From Acidovorax delafieldii 2AN (GTDB taxonomy: Bacteria > Pseudomonadota > Gammaproteobacteria > Burkholderiales > Burkholderiaceae_C), in the NCBI RefSeq assembly GCF_000175235.1, contig NZ_ACQT01000021.1:1-35568 (forward strand): a DNA stretch of 35,568 nt. The letters run 5' to 3'. Under the pieces are notes generated by a model. The model worked only from the letters and a program-made list of their open reading frames with translations, was not told where the DNA came from and ran no database searches. Positions within the stretch are counted from its first letter, which is position 1, and each line of letters opens with the position of its first letter. Shown in pieces: positions 1 through 9,874 of this stretch. The translations under genes and the position numbers were made by a program.

Positions 1-519
1 GGCCAGCGCCCCGCCCTGGCCGACGCCACCGCGCTGCAATTGCTGCAGAACGCCCACCTGCCGGGACTGGGCCTGTACGGCGCATCCACCGCCGATCTGC
101 CCGCAGATCTGCTGCACCGCTTGCGCCTGCAGCCCGACGGGCAGCGGCACATTCCCGTGCCAGACGGCGTGCTGCACGCCCAGGCCCATCCACTGCACCC
201 GGTGGCGGACGGGGCGCTGCAATGGCTTGTCACACTGCGCCTGCAGCGCCTACCGCAAATCGATGTGGTCCGCCGCGTGCAACAACTGCCGCTGACGCCA
301 CTGCAACGCGAGATCGCCGTCACTGCCGGCCTGGGCCATGCACGCACGGACTGCGCCGCCCTCACCGGCATTGGCAACGCCCTGCTGAAAAAGCAGCTGC
401 GCACCATCCTGGAAGTGGCCGGCGCGAGCGACTGGGAGGAACTGGCCGCCCACCTCCAAGGGAAAAACACGATCCATTCGACGCATAGCGCTTATCCAGA
501 AAGCGCATGCAGCTATTAA
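1..519 (+). CDS. LuxR-type HTH regulator, C-terminal part (5' end cut by window)
   Basis: The frame is open from the first base of the window, so the gene starts upstream. The visible 172 residues end in a LuxR-type helix-turn-helix. It begins LTPLQREIAV near visible residue 109 and continues through a recognition-helix-like stretch (NALLKKQLRTILEVAGA) to WEELAAHL, the usual GerE/LuxR layout at a C-terminus. The part before it is a ligand- or signal-sensing region that I do not recognise. It probably activates or represses transcription as a dimer in the cytoplasm. The last 16 or so codons run into a dispersed repeat (repeat copy A), so the natural C-terminus after the HTH has probably been replaced or extended by repeat sequence. 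The family call rests on the HTH alone. Targets are unknown, although the exported protein next door is a possible one. Confidence 0.7.
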   Translation, partial: GQRPALADATALQLLQNAHLPGLGLYGASTADLPADLLHRLRLQPDGQRHIPVPDGVLHAQAHPLHPVADGALQWLVTLRLQRLPQIDVVRRVQQLPLTPLQREIAVTAGLGHARTDCAALTGIGNALLKKQLRTILEVAGASDWEELAAHLQGKNTIHSTHSAYPESACSY

Positions 520-536
520 ATGAATAGCACTCAAAC
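475..536 (-). repeat. Dispersed repeat, copy A (fullest copy)
   Basis: Read on the minus strand this stretch has the order TGCTATT, AATAGCTGC, GCGCTT, GGATAAGCGCTA, then a TTTTT-containing tail. The same order recurs, diverged, at about 5436-5505, 20397-20463, 16525-16580 (plus) and 31921-31987 (plus). It is markedly less GC-rich than the flanking coding DNA. It overlaps the last codons of the LuxR-type gene, including the TAA stop at 517-519, and is antisense to that gene. I recognise similar sequence as common in Comamonadaceae genomes, but I have no formal name for it. Confidence 0.6.
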
Positions 537-620
537 GCTCCCCATATCCCTTGGGGGAATGGCGCGACCCGGGTCAAAACCCAAAAATCCGGCACTTTGC
601 AACCTGAAGAACCCCCGACG

Positions 621-2039
621 ATGAAACGATGGATGCGGGCCGCGCAGGCGGCCCTGGCCCTGGCCTTTGGATCTGGCGCACATGCGGATGTGACTTACTA
701 CTTCACATCACCGCTCTACCAAACCGTCACCAACTACACCCCGCCCTGCAGCACGGGCACCTGCACCAATCTTCAAACAGGGGCTGGCATCAACGGCTGG
801 TTCCGCACGGCCTCGCCGCTGCCCCCCAACCTCCTTCTGAGCGACGACATCACCCCGCTGGTCACGAGCTGGTCGTTCAGCAACGGCTCGCTCGGCCTGT
901 CAAGCCAGCCCGTGCGTCCTGACATCCGGGTCCACGGCTTCAAGGCCGCCACCGATGCGCAGGGCAACATCGTCCAGTCGATCATCACGGTCAGCCGCTG
1001 GGCGGACGGTGCGGCCGGCCCACACGCCACCGACGCCCTGGTGGACACCATCAGCGCCAACACCCATGGCAGCGGCAGCACCATGCTCAACGCCCTGTGC
1101 AAGGGAACGGCCACCGTCGGCGGCGTGGGCGATACCTGCATCATGTTCGGCACCCACGCCAACATCACCTCACAAGCCACCTACCCTGCTGGCGGCACCT
1201 GGACGCTGGACGCGCCGCGTCCCGCCTTCAGCGCCACAGCCCTCAGCGCCACGGAAGGCTTCGCAGGCACCAAGGTGCTGGTGTTCACCGTCACGCCCGA
1301 CAAACCCTCGGCCACCGTGCCCATGAGCCTGGACTGGCGCACCGTGGATGGCACGGCCAGTGCCGGCAGCGACTACACGGCGGGCACGGGCACGCTGACC
1401 TGGCCCCCCGGCAACCGGGACCCGCAGCGCATCGAAGTCACCCTCCACGGCGATACCACGCCCGAGGCGGACGAGAGCTTCACCATCGAGTTGTCTCACT
1501 TCATCGGCATGGCGCCCGGCGCAACCACCCAGGCCACAGGCACCATCCTCAACGACGACGCACCTGCACCCGCGCCCCCACCCACCGTCACCCTCGGCAA
1601 CGCCACCCTCGCGGAAGGCCACGCGGGCACGTCGCTGATGACATTCACCGCCACCCTCTCATCCACCCCCACCGCCGCCGTCACCCTGCAGTGGGGCACC
1701 GCCAACGGCACGGCCACCGCTGGCAGCGACTACACCGCAGCCACAGGCACGCTGCAATGGGACGCGGGTGACGACTTGGCCAAAACGTTCACCGTCGCCA
1801 TCCACGGCGACACCACCCCCGAGGCGGACGAGTCCTTCACCGTGGCGCTGTCCCACCTGGCGGGCGCCACCGCAGGCGCCTCCACCACCGGCACGGGCAC
1901 CATCACCAACGACGACGGCACACCGCCGCCCGCCCCCGGCGGTGTACAGCCGGTGCCCACCTTGTCGGAATGGGCGGTGATCACCCTGTCTGCGGCCCTC
2001 GCCCTTGCCGCCGCCCTGCTGCGCAGGCGGCCGGCCTGA
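621..2039 (+). CDS. Exported Calx-beta repeat protein with IPTL-CTERM sorting tail
   Basis: A 472-residue predicted surface or exported protein. The start is the ATG at 621 because it gives a clean signal peptide (MKRWMRAAQA to about A22, AHA cut site). An in-frame TTG at 597 would only add non-signal residues. Residues about 25-200 are a Cys-containing domain I do not recognise. Two Calx-beta repeats follow (about 203-313 and 323-432), each with the SDYTA, GDTTPEADESF and NDD motifs; such repeats usually bind calcium and act as adhesive beta-sandwiches. The C-terminus (445-472) is VPTLSEWAVI, a hydrophobic helix and RRR. That is the IPTL-CTERM layout, processed in other bacteria by an exosortase of the XrtH type, and no exosortase is visible here. 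Family assignment is firm; the ligand and biological role are unknown. Confidence 0.85.
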   Translation: MKRWMRAAQAALALAFGSGAHADVTYYFTSPLYQTVTNYTPPCSTGTCTNLQTGAGINGWFRTASPLPPNLLLSDDITPLVTSWSFSNGSLGLSSQPVRPDIRVHGFKAATDAQGNIVQSIITVSRWADGAAGPHATDALVDTISANTHGSGSTMLNALCKGTATVGGVGDTCIMFGTHANITSQATYPAGGTWTLDAPRPAFSATALSATEGFAGTKVLVFTVTPDKPSATVPMSLDWRTVDGTASAGSDYTAGTGTLTWPPGNRDPQRIEVTLHGDTTPEADESFTIELSHFIGMAPGATTQATGTILNDDAPAPAPPPTVTLGNATLAEGHAGTSLMTFTATLSSTPTAAVTLQWGTANGTATAGSDYTAATGTLQWDAGDDLAKTFTVAIHGDTTPEADESFTVALSHLAGATAGASTTGTGTITNDDGTPPPAPGGVQPVPTLSEWAVITLSAALALAAALLRRRPA

Positions 2040-2154
2040 AAACCTGCTGCCGATCTCTCCAAAGCGTCCCGCGAGATCGTCAACAGGCTCTGATAGGCAG
2101 GCCCGTTCCCGGCCGCATTCCCGAACCCAACCTGCATTTTTTTGGAGAACTGCG

Positions 2155-2571
2155 ATGTTTCGTCATTTCATCTGCGCCTTGGTCCTGGGGGCTGCAAGCG
2201 CAAGCCTCTGCGCCGCATCTGCCGCCCCTGCGGAGCGATTCCGGCTCACGCCCGCGCTGCTGGACCGCATGGAGGCCGTGCAGGCGGCATCACAGGCCAT
2301 CGCGCACGACAGCGAAGACCAGGATGTGGATGCGCAATCCGTGGAGGAGCTTGCGCGCGCGCTGGAGGCCGACCCGCGCATCCGGTCGCTGCTGGCCCGG
2401 CACAAGATCACCAGCACCGACTACGCGGCTGCGGTGTTCGCCGCAGTCCACGCAGGCGCCTTTCTGGCCATGGAATCTGCCGCCCGCAAAAAGGACCTGG
2501 CCGCCGCCCTGGCGTCCTTCACGCCGGAGCAGCGCGCCAACATCGAGGTGCTGCGCAGCCGCAAGAAGTAG
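2155..2571 (+). CDS. Small exported protein of unknown function
   Basis: This encodes 138 residues. The ATG at 2155 is chosen because a good ribosome-binding site (TGGAGAA, 2143-2149) precedes it and because it gives a signal peptide (MFRHFICALVLGAASASLCA, probable cut near residue 22). An earlier in-frame ATG at 2005 would put non-signal sequence in front. The mature part is mostly helical and charged, with ALLDRMEAVQ, VEELARALEADPRIRSLL and FTPEQRANIEVLRSRKK. I see no metal site, membrane segment or known domain. It lies 115 bp after the Calx-beta gene on the same strand and 34 bp from the end of the convergent uvrA. It is probably periplasmic. I do not recognise the family and assign no function. 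Confidence 0.75.
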   Translation: MFRHFICALVLGAASASLCAASAAPAERFRLTPALLDRMEAVQAASQAIAHDSEDQDVDAQSVEELARALEADPRIRSLLARHKITSTDYAAAVFAAVHAGAFLAMESAARKKDLAAALASFTPEQRANIEVLRSRKK

Positions 2572-2605
2572 CACACACGGCGAACCGTGGTCACGGTGGC
2601 GCGGG

Positions 2606-5600
2606 TCAGTTCCGCGCCAACACCGCCGCCAGCGCCTTTCCGGTATGTGTTCCCGCCGCCACCACATCCTCGGGCGTCGCGGCTGCCACGATGCGCCCGC
2701 CCGCGTTGCCACCCTCGGGCCCCAGGTCCAGGATCCAGTCGGCCTCGGCGATCACATCGAGGTCGTGTTCGATCACGATCACGCTGTGGCCGCCGTCCAC
2801 CAGGCGGTGCAGCACGCGGATGAGCTTGTCCACGTCGGCCATGTGCAGCCCCACCGTGGGCTCGTCCAGCACATACAGCGTGTGCGGCACCTTCTGGCCC
2901 CGTCGGCCGACCTCGTCGCGCACCTTGGTGAGTTCGGTCACCAGCTTGATGCGCTGCGCCTCGCCACCGCTGAGTGTGGGCGAGGGCTGGCCCAGCGTGA
3001 GGTAACCCAGGCCCACATCCTGCAAGAGCTGCAGCGGATGCGCAATGCTGGGCATGGTGGCAAAGAAGCCCACGGCCTCGTCCACTTCCATCTGCAGCAC
3101 ATCGCCAATGCTCTTGCCGCGCCAGGTCACGGCCAGCGTTTCGGGGTTGAAGCGCGCGCCGTGGCAGGTCTCGCAGGGCACCTTCACATCGGGCAAGAAG
3201 CTCATCTCGATGGTGCGCACGCCCGCGCCTTCGCAGCTGGGGCAGCGGCCTTCGCCGGTGTTGAAGCTGAAGCGCCCAGCGGCATAGCCGCGTGCCTTGG
3301 CCTCCAGCGTTTCGGCAAACAGCTTGCGGATGGTGTCCCAGAAGCCGATGTAGGTGGCTGGACATGAACGCGGTGTTTTGCCGATGGGTGTCTGGTCCAC
3401 TTCGAGCACGCGGTCAATGCTCTCAAAGCCCGACAGGCCCGTGCAACCCACCAGCGGCGGCGCCTTGCCCGCGTCCATGGCATCGCGCCCGGCGCGGGTA
3501 GCGCGCTGCTGCACCCAGGCCTGCACGTTGGCCAGCAGCACGTCACGCGCCAACGTGGACTTGCCCGAGCCACTCACGCCCGTCACCGCCACCAGACGGT
3601 GCAGCGGCACGGTGGCCGTCACGTTCTGAAGGTTGTGCAACTGCGCGCCATGCACCGTGAGCCAGCGCATGGCGGCGCGCTCCTTGGCCTCGGTCAGCGC
3701 GTCGGCCGCCAGCGATGCAGCCTGCGCCGCACGCTTCTTGACGGCGGCGCTTTGGCGGCCCGTGGGCGCTGCCGCCTCGGCCTGGGCAAAGGCCGCCGTG
3801 GCCTCGGCGCTCACCTCGCCGGGCGCCATGCTGCGCCGCAGCTGCAGCGGGTGCTTCATCGCGTGCAGCAGGTAGCGGCCGGTTTGTGAATCTTCGGCGC
3901 CCGTGATGTCGGCCACGCTGCCCTGCGCCACCAGGCGCCCACCGCGTTTGCCCGCGCTGGGGCCAATGTCGATGATGTGGTCGGCACGGCGGATGGTGTC
4001 TTCGTCGTGCTCCACCACCACCAGCGTGTTGCCCTTGTCACCCAGCTTGTGCAGAGCGTTGAGCAGGATCTGGTTGTCGCGCGCATGCAGGCCGATGGTG
4101 GGCTCGTCGAGCACGTAGCACACGCCCTGCAGGTTGCTGCCCAGCTGCGCGGCCAGGCGGATGCGCTGGGCCTCGCCACCGCTGAGCGTGGGCGCACCCC
4201 GATCCAGCGTGAGGTAACCCAGGCCCACTTCTTCCAGAAATTCGAGGCGGCTCTGGATCTCGGGCACCAGGTCGCGGGCAATGTCGGCCTCGCGCGCCGT
4301 CATGCCACCTTCGATGCGCAGGGTCTCGACCCAGCGGCGCACATCGGTCACTGACAGCGCGGCAATGTCGGTGATGCCCACACCGGCAAACTGCACAGCA
4401 CGCGCGGTGGCGTTCAGGCGTGTGCCACTGCAGCTCGGACAGGCGGTGTCGGCCAAGTCTTCCACCTCGGGCTCGGCAAAGGTCTGCTCGCGGCCTTTTT
4501 CCTTGTCGTCCTGCACCGAGTCGTCAAACACCTTGCGCTGGTCCTTGGTGAGCTTGACGCCGGTGCCCACGCAGTCGGGGCACCAGCCATGCTTGCTGTT
4601 GTAGCTGAACAGGCGCGGGTCCAGCTCGGCATAACTGGTGGCACACACGGGGCAGGCGCGCTTGGTGGAGAACGCCTGCAGCGTGCCAATACCGGCCGTG
4701 GACTGGCCGCCCTCCATGGCCTCACGCAGGCCTGTGATGCCTGAGAGAACATGCACCACGCCCTTGCCGTGCGTGAGCGCATCGGCCAGCGCGGTGCGCA
4801 AAGCCGCTTCGTTCTCGGGCGACACATCGAGGCTGGCCACGGGCAGCTCGATGGTGTGTTCCTTGAAGCGGTCGATGCGCGGGAAGTTGGTGGTGGGCAA
4901 GAAGTTGCCGTCCACGCGCAGGTGCGTGTAGCCGCGCGGGCGGGCCCAGTCGGCCAGTTCGGTGTACACGCCCTTGCGGTTCATCACCAGCGGCGCGAGC
5001 AGGCCGATGTGCTGGCCGCGGAACTGCGTGAGCAGCTGCGCGGCGATGCTCTCGGGCGTCTGCGGCTGCACGGCGGCGCCGTCCTTCACGCAGTGCTGCG
5101 TGCCCAGCTTGACGTACAGCAGGCGCAGAAAGTGCCAAACCTCGGTGGTCGTGCCCACGGTGGACTTGCGCCCGCCGCGCGACAGGCGCTGCTCGATGGC
5201 GACGGTGGGCGGAATGCCGTACACCGCATCCACCTCGGGCCGGCCTGCGGGCTGCACGATGGAGCGCGCATAGGCATTGAGGGATTCGAGGTAGCGCCGT
5301 TGGCCCTCGTTGAACAGGATGTCGAACGCCAGCGTGGACTTGCCCGAGCCGCTCACGCCCGTCACCACACTGAACTTGCCACGCGGGATGTCCACGCTCA
5401 GGTTCTTGAGGTTGTGTTCCTTCGCATTGACAATTTCTATGGCGTTTTTGGCCGCAGGCGCTAGATCCATATGCGCAAGGCGCTCTGATTTTCGTAGCGC
5501 AGCAGCCTTTTCGTGCACCGAGTGGCCGCCCACGCCCAGCGCCAGTTCGTAGTCGCGCAGTGCCTGCCCGGTGTGGGATGTAGCGTGGGCTCGCACGTCC

Positions 5601-8563
5601 TCGGGCGTGCCCTCGGCCACGATGAGGCCACCTGCGTAGCCGCCTTCGGGGCCCAGGTCGATCAGCCAGTCGCTCGCGCGGATCACGTCCAGGTTGTGTT
5701 CGATGACGATGAGCGAGTGCCCCGCGTCAATCAGCTTGCGCAGTGCGCGCATGAGCTTGGCGATGTCGTCAAAGTGCAGGCCGGTGGTGGGCTCGTCGAA
5801 CAGGAACAGCGTGCCTTTACGCGCCACGGCCTGACGCGATTTGGCGGCTGTTTTGGCCGCCTCGGCCAGAAAGCCTGCGAGCTTGAGGCGCTGCGCCTCG
5901 CCGCCCGACAGGGTGGGCACCGGCTGGCCCAGCGCCACGTATTCGAGCCCCACGTCCACGATGGGCTGCAGCGCGCGGATCACGTCGCGATCGTTCGCAA
6001 AGACGGCCGCAGCTTCGGCCACGGTCAGCGCCAGTACATCCGCCACATTCAGCGATTTGCCGCCGCGCTCAATGGTGATCTCCAGAATCTCGGGCCGGTA
6101 GCGCTTGCCGTCGCAGTCGGGGCAGCGCAGGTACACGTCGCTCAGAAACTGCATCTCCACATGCTCAAAGCCCGAGCCGCCGCAGGTGGGGCAACGCCCG
6201 TCGCCGCTGTTAAAGCTGAACTTGGCGGCGGTGTAACTGCGCTGCTTGGACAGCGGCGCCACGGCGAAGAGTTCGCGGATGCTGTCCCACGCGCCCACGT
6301 AGCTCACGGGGTTGGAACGTGCGGTTTTGCCGATGGGCGACTGGTCCACGAACACCACGTCCGACAGGTGGTCGGCGCCCAGCATTCGGTCATGCGCGCC
6401 CGGTGCATCCGTGGCCTTGCCGCAGTGGCGCAACAGCGCGGGGGCCAGCACATCCTGGATCAGGCTTGACTTGCCCGAGCCGCTCACGCCCGTCACGGTG
6501 ACCAGGCGCTGCAGCGGAAATTCGACTGTCACATCCTGCAGGTTGTGCTCGCGCGCGCCTTCCAGGATGAGGCGCGGGGTCGATTCCGTCACCATGCGCT
6601 TGAAGCCAAAGCCCACATGCTTGCGCCCGCCCAGGTAGGCGCCCGTGAGCGTGTCGGCCTTGCGCAGGTCGGCGGTGGTGCCGTCAAACACGATCTGCCC
6701 ACCCAGGCGGCCCGGGCCGGGGCCCATGTCGATCATGCGGTCGGCCGCGAGCATCACGGCCGGGTCGTGCTCCACCACCACCAGGGTGTTGCCCGCGTCG
6801 CGCAGGCGCAGCATGGCCTCGGTGATGCGGTGCATATCCCGCGGGTGCAGGCCGATACTGGGTTCGTCCAGCACAAACAGCGTGTTGACCAGGCTGGTGC
6901 CCAGGGCCGTGGTCAGGTTGATGCGCTGCACCTCGCCGCCGCTGAGCGTGCGGCTTTGCCGGTCGAGCGTGAGGTAGCCAATGCCCACATCGCACAGGTA
7001 CTTGAGGCGCGTGGTGATTTCTTCGTGCAGCAGCTTCAGCGCCTGGGCATCGCCGCCCTTGGCATCGTCACCCACCGGCAACTGCATGCGCGCAAAGAAA
7101 GCGCGCAGGCGGTCGATGGGCAGCAGCATCAGGTCGTGCAGGCACAGGCCGGGCAACGCTTCGAGTTGCTCGCGCGACCACTGCACCCCCTCAGGCATGA
7201 AGCGTTTGCCCGGCTCCAGCACCGCAGCGGCATCTTCCTTGCGGCCGATGCGCCAGAGCAGGCTTTCGGTCTTGAGGCGTGCACCGGCGCAGGTGGGGCA
7301 TGGCGTGTAGCTGCGGTACTTGGACAAGAGCACGCGGATGTGCATCTTGTAGGCCTTGCTTTCCAGGTACTCGAAGAAGCGCTTGATGCCATACCACTGC
7401 TTGCTCCACTGGCCGTCCTTGTAGCCGGGCGCGCCGCCGATGACCCATTTCTTCTGATCGTCCGTGAGCTTGTTCCAGGGCGTGTCGCGCGGGATGCCTG
7501 CCGCCTCTGCGTGGCGCATGAGGTCGTCCTGCGCTTCCTTCCATGCAGGCGTCTGGATGGTCTTGATGGCACCGGCGCGCAGGGTGAGCTTGTCGTTGGG
7601 GATGACCAGGCCGTAGTCCACGCCGATCACGCGGCCAAAGCCCCGGCAGCTGTCGCACGCGCCCACGGCGGAGTTGAACGAGAAGGCCGAGGGGATGGGG
7701 TCGCTGTAGCGCAGGTCGCTGTCAGGGCAGTGCAGGCCGGTGGAGAAGCGCCAGAGTTCGGCGTCACCTTCATCAACGAGACGATAGACATTCAGCCGCC
7801 CCGTGCCGCGCTTGAGCGCGACCTCGATGGCTTCGATCACGCGCGCCTTCTCGGCGTTGCCCAGGCGGAAGCGGTCGGCCACCACATCCAGCACCTTGCG
7901 CGGGCCGGTGGGCGTGGCCACTTCGCGCTCGGCCTGCACCTTGGTGAAGCCACTGGCAGACAGCCATTGCTCGACCTGCTCTGCGCTGGTGTTGGCCGGC
8001 AACTCCACGGGGAACGTCAGGACGATGCGCGGATTGGAATCAGCCCCCACGCTCCCCACTGCGTGTGGTTCGCCGCCCCCCGAGAGGGCGCTCGCCGTCT
8101 TGGGAAGGCCCGGCGCCGGCTCGACGCCGCAGCGCCGCTGCAGCTCCGCATAAATGGTCTCCGGCGTGTCGTGCCGCACCGGCTGCGCGGTCTGCTTGTC
8201 GAACAACTGGCCCGCGCGTGCGAACAGCAGCTTGAGGTGATCGTTCAGCTCCGTCATCGTGCCCACGGTGGATCGGCTGGAGCGCACCGGGTTGGTCTGG
8301 TCGATGGCAATGGCCGGGGGCGCGCCCTCTACCTTGTCCACAGCGGGCTTGTCCATGCGGTCGAGGAACTGGCGCGCATAGGCGCTGAAGGTCTCCACAT
8401 ACCGGCGCTGGCCCTCGGCGTAGAGCGTGTCGAACACCAGGCTGGATTTGCCCGAGCCGCTGGGGCCCGTGACCACCGTGAGTTCGCCGGTGCGGATGTC
8501 CAGATCCAGGTTCTTGAGGTTGTGCTGGCGTGCGCCGCGGATACGGATCAGTCCCTGGGTCAT
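2606..8563 (-). CDS. uvrA: Double-length UvrA (two fused UvrA units)
   Basis: About 1985 residues, roughly twice the usual 940-residue UvrA, the damage-recognition ATPase of nucleotide excision repair. Four Walker A motifs (near residues 33, 692, 1069 and 1662), four LSGGE signatures and four Walker B motifs ([36 protein letters not shown]) show two complete units, about 1-1015 and 1040-1985. Each unit has its own C-terminal zinc module (CPTC/CPDC and CPSC/CETC). The first zinc module is CPVC/CPDC in unit 2. In unit 1 it reads CPDS/CDSC, so S282 replaces a Cys. The ATG at 8563 is chosen because [10 protein letters not shown] begins the conserved N-terminus. Two stretches (about 152-175 and 1020-1042) look repeat-derived. 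Long UvrA proteins are known in Burkholderiales, usually beside a normal UvrA elsewhere. Whether this one acts in repair is unproven. Confidence 0.93.
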   Translation of the reverse strand: MTQGLIRIRGARQHNLKNLDLDIRTGELTVVTGPSGSGKSSLVFDTLYAEGQRRYVETFSAYARQFLDRMDKPAVDKVEGAPPAIAIDQTNPVRSSRSTVGTMTELNDHLKLLFARAGQLFDKQTAQPVRHDTPETIYAELQRRCGVEPAPGLPKTASALSGGGEPHAVGSVGADSNPRIVLTFPVELPANTSAEQVEQWLSASGFTKVQAEREVATPTGPRKVLDVVADRFRLGNAEKARVIEAIEVALKRGTGRLNVYRLVDEGDAELWRFSTGLHCPDSDLRYSDPIPSAFSFNSAVGACDSCRGFGRVIGVDYGLVIPNDKLTLRAGAIKTIQTPAWKEAQDDLMRHAEAAGIPRDTPWNKLTDDQKKWVIGGAPGYKDGQWSKQWYGIKRFFEYLESKAYKMHIRVLLSKYRSYTPCPTCAGARLKTESLLWRIGRKEDAAAVLEPGKRFMPEGVQWSREQLEALPGLCLHDLMLLPIDRLRAFFARMQLPVGDDAKGGDAQALKLLHEEITTRLKYLCDVGIGYLTLDRQSRTLSGGEVQRINLTTALGTSLVNTLFVLDEPSIGLHPRDMHRITEAMLRLRDAGNTLVVVEHDPAVMLAADRMIDMGPGPGRLGGQIVFDGTTADLRKADTLTGAYLGGRKHVGFGFKRMVTESTPRLILEGAREHNLQDVTVEFPLQRLVTVTGVSGSGKSSLIQDVLAPALLRHCGKATDAPGAHDRMLGADHLSDVVFVDQSPIGKTARSNPVSYVGAWDSIRELFAVAPLSKQRSYTAAKFSFNSGDGRCPTCGGSGFEHVEMQFLSDVYLRCPDCDGKRYRPEILEITIERGGKSLNVADVLALTVAEAAAVFANDRDVIRALQPIVDVGLEYVALGQPVPTLSGGEAQRLKLAGFLAEAAKTAAKSRQAVARKGTLFLFDEPTTGLHFDDIAKLMRALRKLIDAGHSLIVIEHNLDVIRASDWLIDLGPEGGYAGGLIVAEGTPEDVRAHATSHTGQALRDYELALGVGGHSVHEKAAALRKSERLAHMDLAPAAKNAIEIVNAKEHNLKNLSVDIPRGKFSVVTGVSGSGKSTLAFDILFNEGQRRYLESLNAYARSIVQPAGRPEVDAVYGIPPTVAIEQRLSRGGRKSTVGTTTEVWHFLRLLYVKLGTQHCVKDGAAVQPQTPESIAAQLLTQFRGQHIGLLAPLVMNRKGVYTELADWARPRGYTHLRVDGNFLPTTNFPRIDRFKEHTIELPVASLDVSPENEAALRTALADALTHGKGVVHVLSGITGLREAMEGGQSTAGIGTLQAFSTKRACPVCATSYAELDPRLFSYNSKHGWCPDCVGTGVKLTKDQRKVFDDSVQDDKEKGREQTFAEPEVEDLADTACPSCSGTRLNATARAVQFAGVGITDIAALSVTDVRRWVETLRIEGGMTAREADIARDLVPEIQSRLEFLEEVGLGYLTLDRGAPTLSGGEAQRIRLAAQLGSNLQGVCYVLDEPTIGLHARDNQILLNALHKLGDKGNTLVVVEHDEDTIRRADHIIDIGPSAGKRGGRLVAQGSVADITGAEDSQTGRYLLHAMKHPLQLRRSMAPGEVSAEATAAFAQAEAAAPTGRQSAAVKKRAAQAASLAADALTEAKERAAMRWLTVHGAQLHNLQNVTATVPLHRLVAVTGVSGSGKSTLARDVLLANVQAWVQQRATRAGRDAMDAGKAPPLVGCTGLSGFESIDRVLEVDQTPIGKTPRSCPATYIGFWDTIRKLFAETLEAKARGYAAGRFSFNTGEGRCPSCEGAGVRTIEMSFLPDVKVPCETCHGARFNPETLAVTWRGKSIGDVLQMEVDEAVGFFATMPSIAHPLQLLQDVGLGYLTLGQPSPTLSGGEAQRIKLVTELTKVRDEVGRRGQKVPHTLYVLDEPTVGLHMADVDKLIRVLHRLVDGGHSVIVIEHDLDVIAEADWILDLGPEGGNAGGRIVAAATPEDVVAAGTHTGKALAAVLARN
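5436..5505 (-). repeat. Dispersed repeat, copy B, inside the uvrA inter-unit linker
   Basis: On the minus strand the block runs GCGCATATGGATCTAGCGCC, then TGCGGCC, AAAAACGCC and ATAGAAATT. It matches the GCGCAT...GCGCCTGCGGC core of copy E. It is translated in the sense direction as part of the linker between the two UvrA units (about residues 1020-1042, around [10 protein letters not shown]), just before the conserved [14 protein letters not shown] start of unit 2. The reading frame is kept. Confidence 0.5.
8040..8110. repeat. Probable repeat-derived insert in UvrA unit 1
   Basis: The plus strand reads CTCCCCACTGCGTGTGGTTC, then CGCCCCCCGAGAGGGCG and a GTCTTGGG tail. It resembles a CCCCC/GGGGG hairpin repeat I associate with Comamonadaceae intergenic DNA. 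It adds a low-complexity loop of about 24 residues (rich in Ala, Ser and Gly, including [11 protein letters not shown]) between the conserved [10 protein letters not shown] and [10 protein letters not shown] segments. A related block may lie at 32893-32940. The assignment is recognition from memory plus composition, not alignment. Confidence 0.35.
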
Positions 8564-8761
8564 GGAGCGGTCTTTCTGGGGTGAGGCGGAACATTCTAGG
8601 GACAGGTGCCCGGCCATGCCCGATCTTCATCAGTACCCCCAGGCACAGGTGTGGTGCTCAAGCCGCAGTCTTGTCGCCCAGGCGGCATCGCCAGGGCGGG
8701 CAGGTAGCACTTGCCGCGATCGACCGTATAGACTGGAGAACTACACAGAGAGGAGACTTTG

Positions 8762-9874
8762 ATGAACGAATGGCTGAAGAGGGGAGCGGGCCTGGCCCTT
8801 GCCGCATTGATGACTGCCGGTCACGCGCAGCTCCTGATTGGGCAGACTGCCGGCTACTCGGGCCAGGTGGCTGCCGGGGTCAAGGAGACCGCTGACGGCG
8901 CCATGCTTTACATCGACGCCGTGAACGCCAAGGGGGGCGTGCATGGGCAGAAGATCGAACTCGTCACGCTGGACGACAAGTTCGACCCCCAGACGGCAGC
9001 GGACAACGCGCGCAAGCTCATCGAAGAACAAAACGTGCTCGCGATGTTCCTGACCCGCGGCACACCCCACACCGAGGCGATGATCCCGCTGCTCGAGAAG
9101 CACGGCGTAGCGCTGGTCGGCCCCTCCACGGGCGCCATGGTGCTGCACCAGCCGGTACGCAAGTACATCTTCAACGTTCGCGCCACCTACCAGCGTGAAG
9201 CCGAAAAGGCCATGACCCACTTGGCTTCGATGGGCATGACGCGCATTGCCGTGGTTTATTCCGACGACAGTTTTGGCGCCGATGGCATCATCGGAGCGCA
9301 GAAAGGCTTGGCGGCCAGCAAGCTGACGCCGGTGGTGCTGGAGAAATTCAACCGCGCCAAACCGGATTTCGCGCCCATCGCCTCCAAGGTGGTCGGCGGC
9401 AACGCGCAGGCGGTGCTGATGATTGCATCGGGCTCGGCGGTGGTGGACGCGGGCAATGCCTTCCGGGCCGCTGGCTCGGGTGCGCAGATCGTCACGTTGT
9501 CCAACAATGCATCTACGGGGTTCATCAAAAGCCTGGGCCCCAACGCCCGTGGCGTGATCGTGACCCAGGTGTATCCCAATGAGCGGGCGATCACCTATGG
9601 AATGGTGAAAGAAGCCCAGGAATTGGCCAAAGCCAAGGGCCAGAGTGATGTCAGCCCCGCCATGCTCGAGGGCTTTGCCGCGGCCAAGGTGCTGGTTGAA
9701 GGACTGCGGCGGGCCGGCCCCAAGCCCACGCGGGAGAAAGTCCACGCCGCCCTGGAAGGCCTGCGCAAGTTTGACCTTGGCGGACTCGAAGTGAGCTACA
9801 GCCCGGACGACCACACGGGTCTGGACTTCGCCGACCTCGCCATCATCGGAACCGACGGCAAGTTCCGCCGCTGA
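8762..9874 (+). CDS. LivJ-type periplasmic substrate-binding protein (orphan)
   Basis: A 370-residue ABC-transporter binding protein of the branched-chain amino acid/amide group (Peripla_BP_6 fold). The ATG at 8762 follows an AGGAGA box at 8751-8756. The signal peptide is about residues 1-22 (LKRGAGLALAALMTAGHA). The mature start, LLIGQTAGYSGQVA, is the typical first strand and ligand loop, and GPSTGAMVLHQPVRKYIFNV and FGADGIIGAQKGL are recognisable family segments. It would capture a small amphipathic ligand in the periplasm and pass it to a permease. No LivH, LivM, LivG or LivF genes are nearby, so the partner must be elsewhere or the protein may serve a sensor. The ligand cannot be read from the sequence. 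Confidence 0.88.
   Translation: MNEWLKRGAGLALAALMTAGHAQLLIGQTAGYSGQVAAGVKETADGAMLYIDAVNAKGGVHGQKIELVTLDDKFDPQTAADNARKLIEEQNVLAMFLTRGTPHTEAMIPLLEKHGVALVGPSTGAMVLHQPVRKYIFNVRATYQREAEKAMTHLASMGMTRIAVVYSDDSFGADGIIGAQKGLAASKLTPVVLEKFNRAKPDFAPIASKVVGGNAQAVLMIASGSAVVDAGNAFRAAGSGAQIVTLSNNASTGFIKSLGPNARGVIVTQVYPNERAITYGMVKEAQELAKAKGQSDVSPAMLEGFAAAKVLVEGLRRAGPKPTREKVHAALEGLRKFDLGGLEVSYSPDDHTGLDFADLAIIGTDGKFRR

Noticed and set aside
2584-2597. Palindrome ACCGTGGTCACGGT between the small exported protein gene and uvrA
   Set aside because: The two-base centre cannot form a hairpin loop without opening the stem, and no T-run follows, so I do not call it a terminator.
2606-8563. The double UvrA as a cloning or assembly duplication
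   Set aside because: The two halves differ strongly in sequence, zinc modules and loops, so they are an old duplication, not a repeated read segment.
6545-8584. A 679-codon open frame antisense to uvrA
   Set aside because: It lies wholly opposite UvrA unit 1, has no ribosome-binding site or recognisable domain, and has the composition of an antisense shadow.
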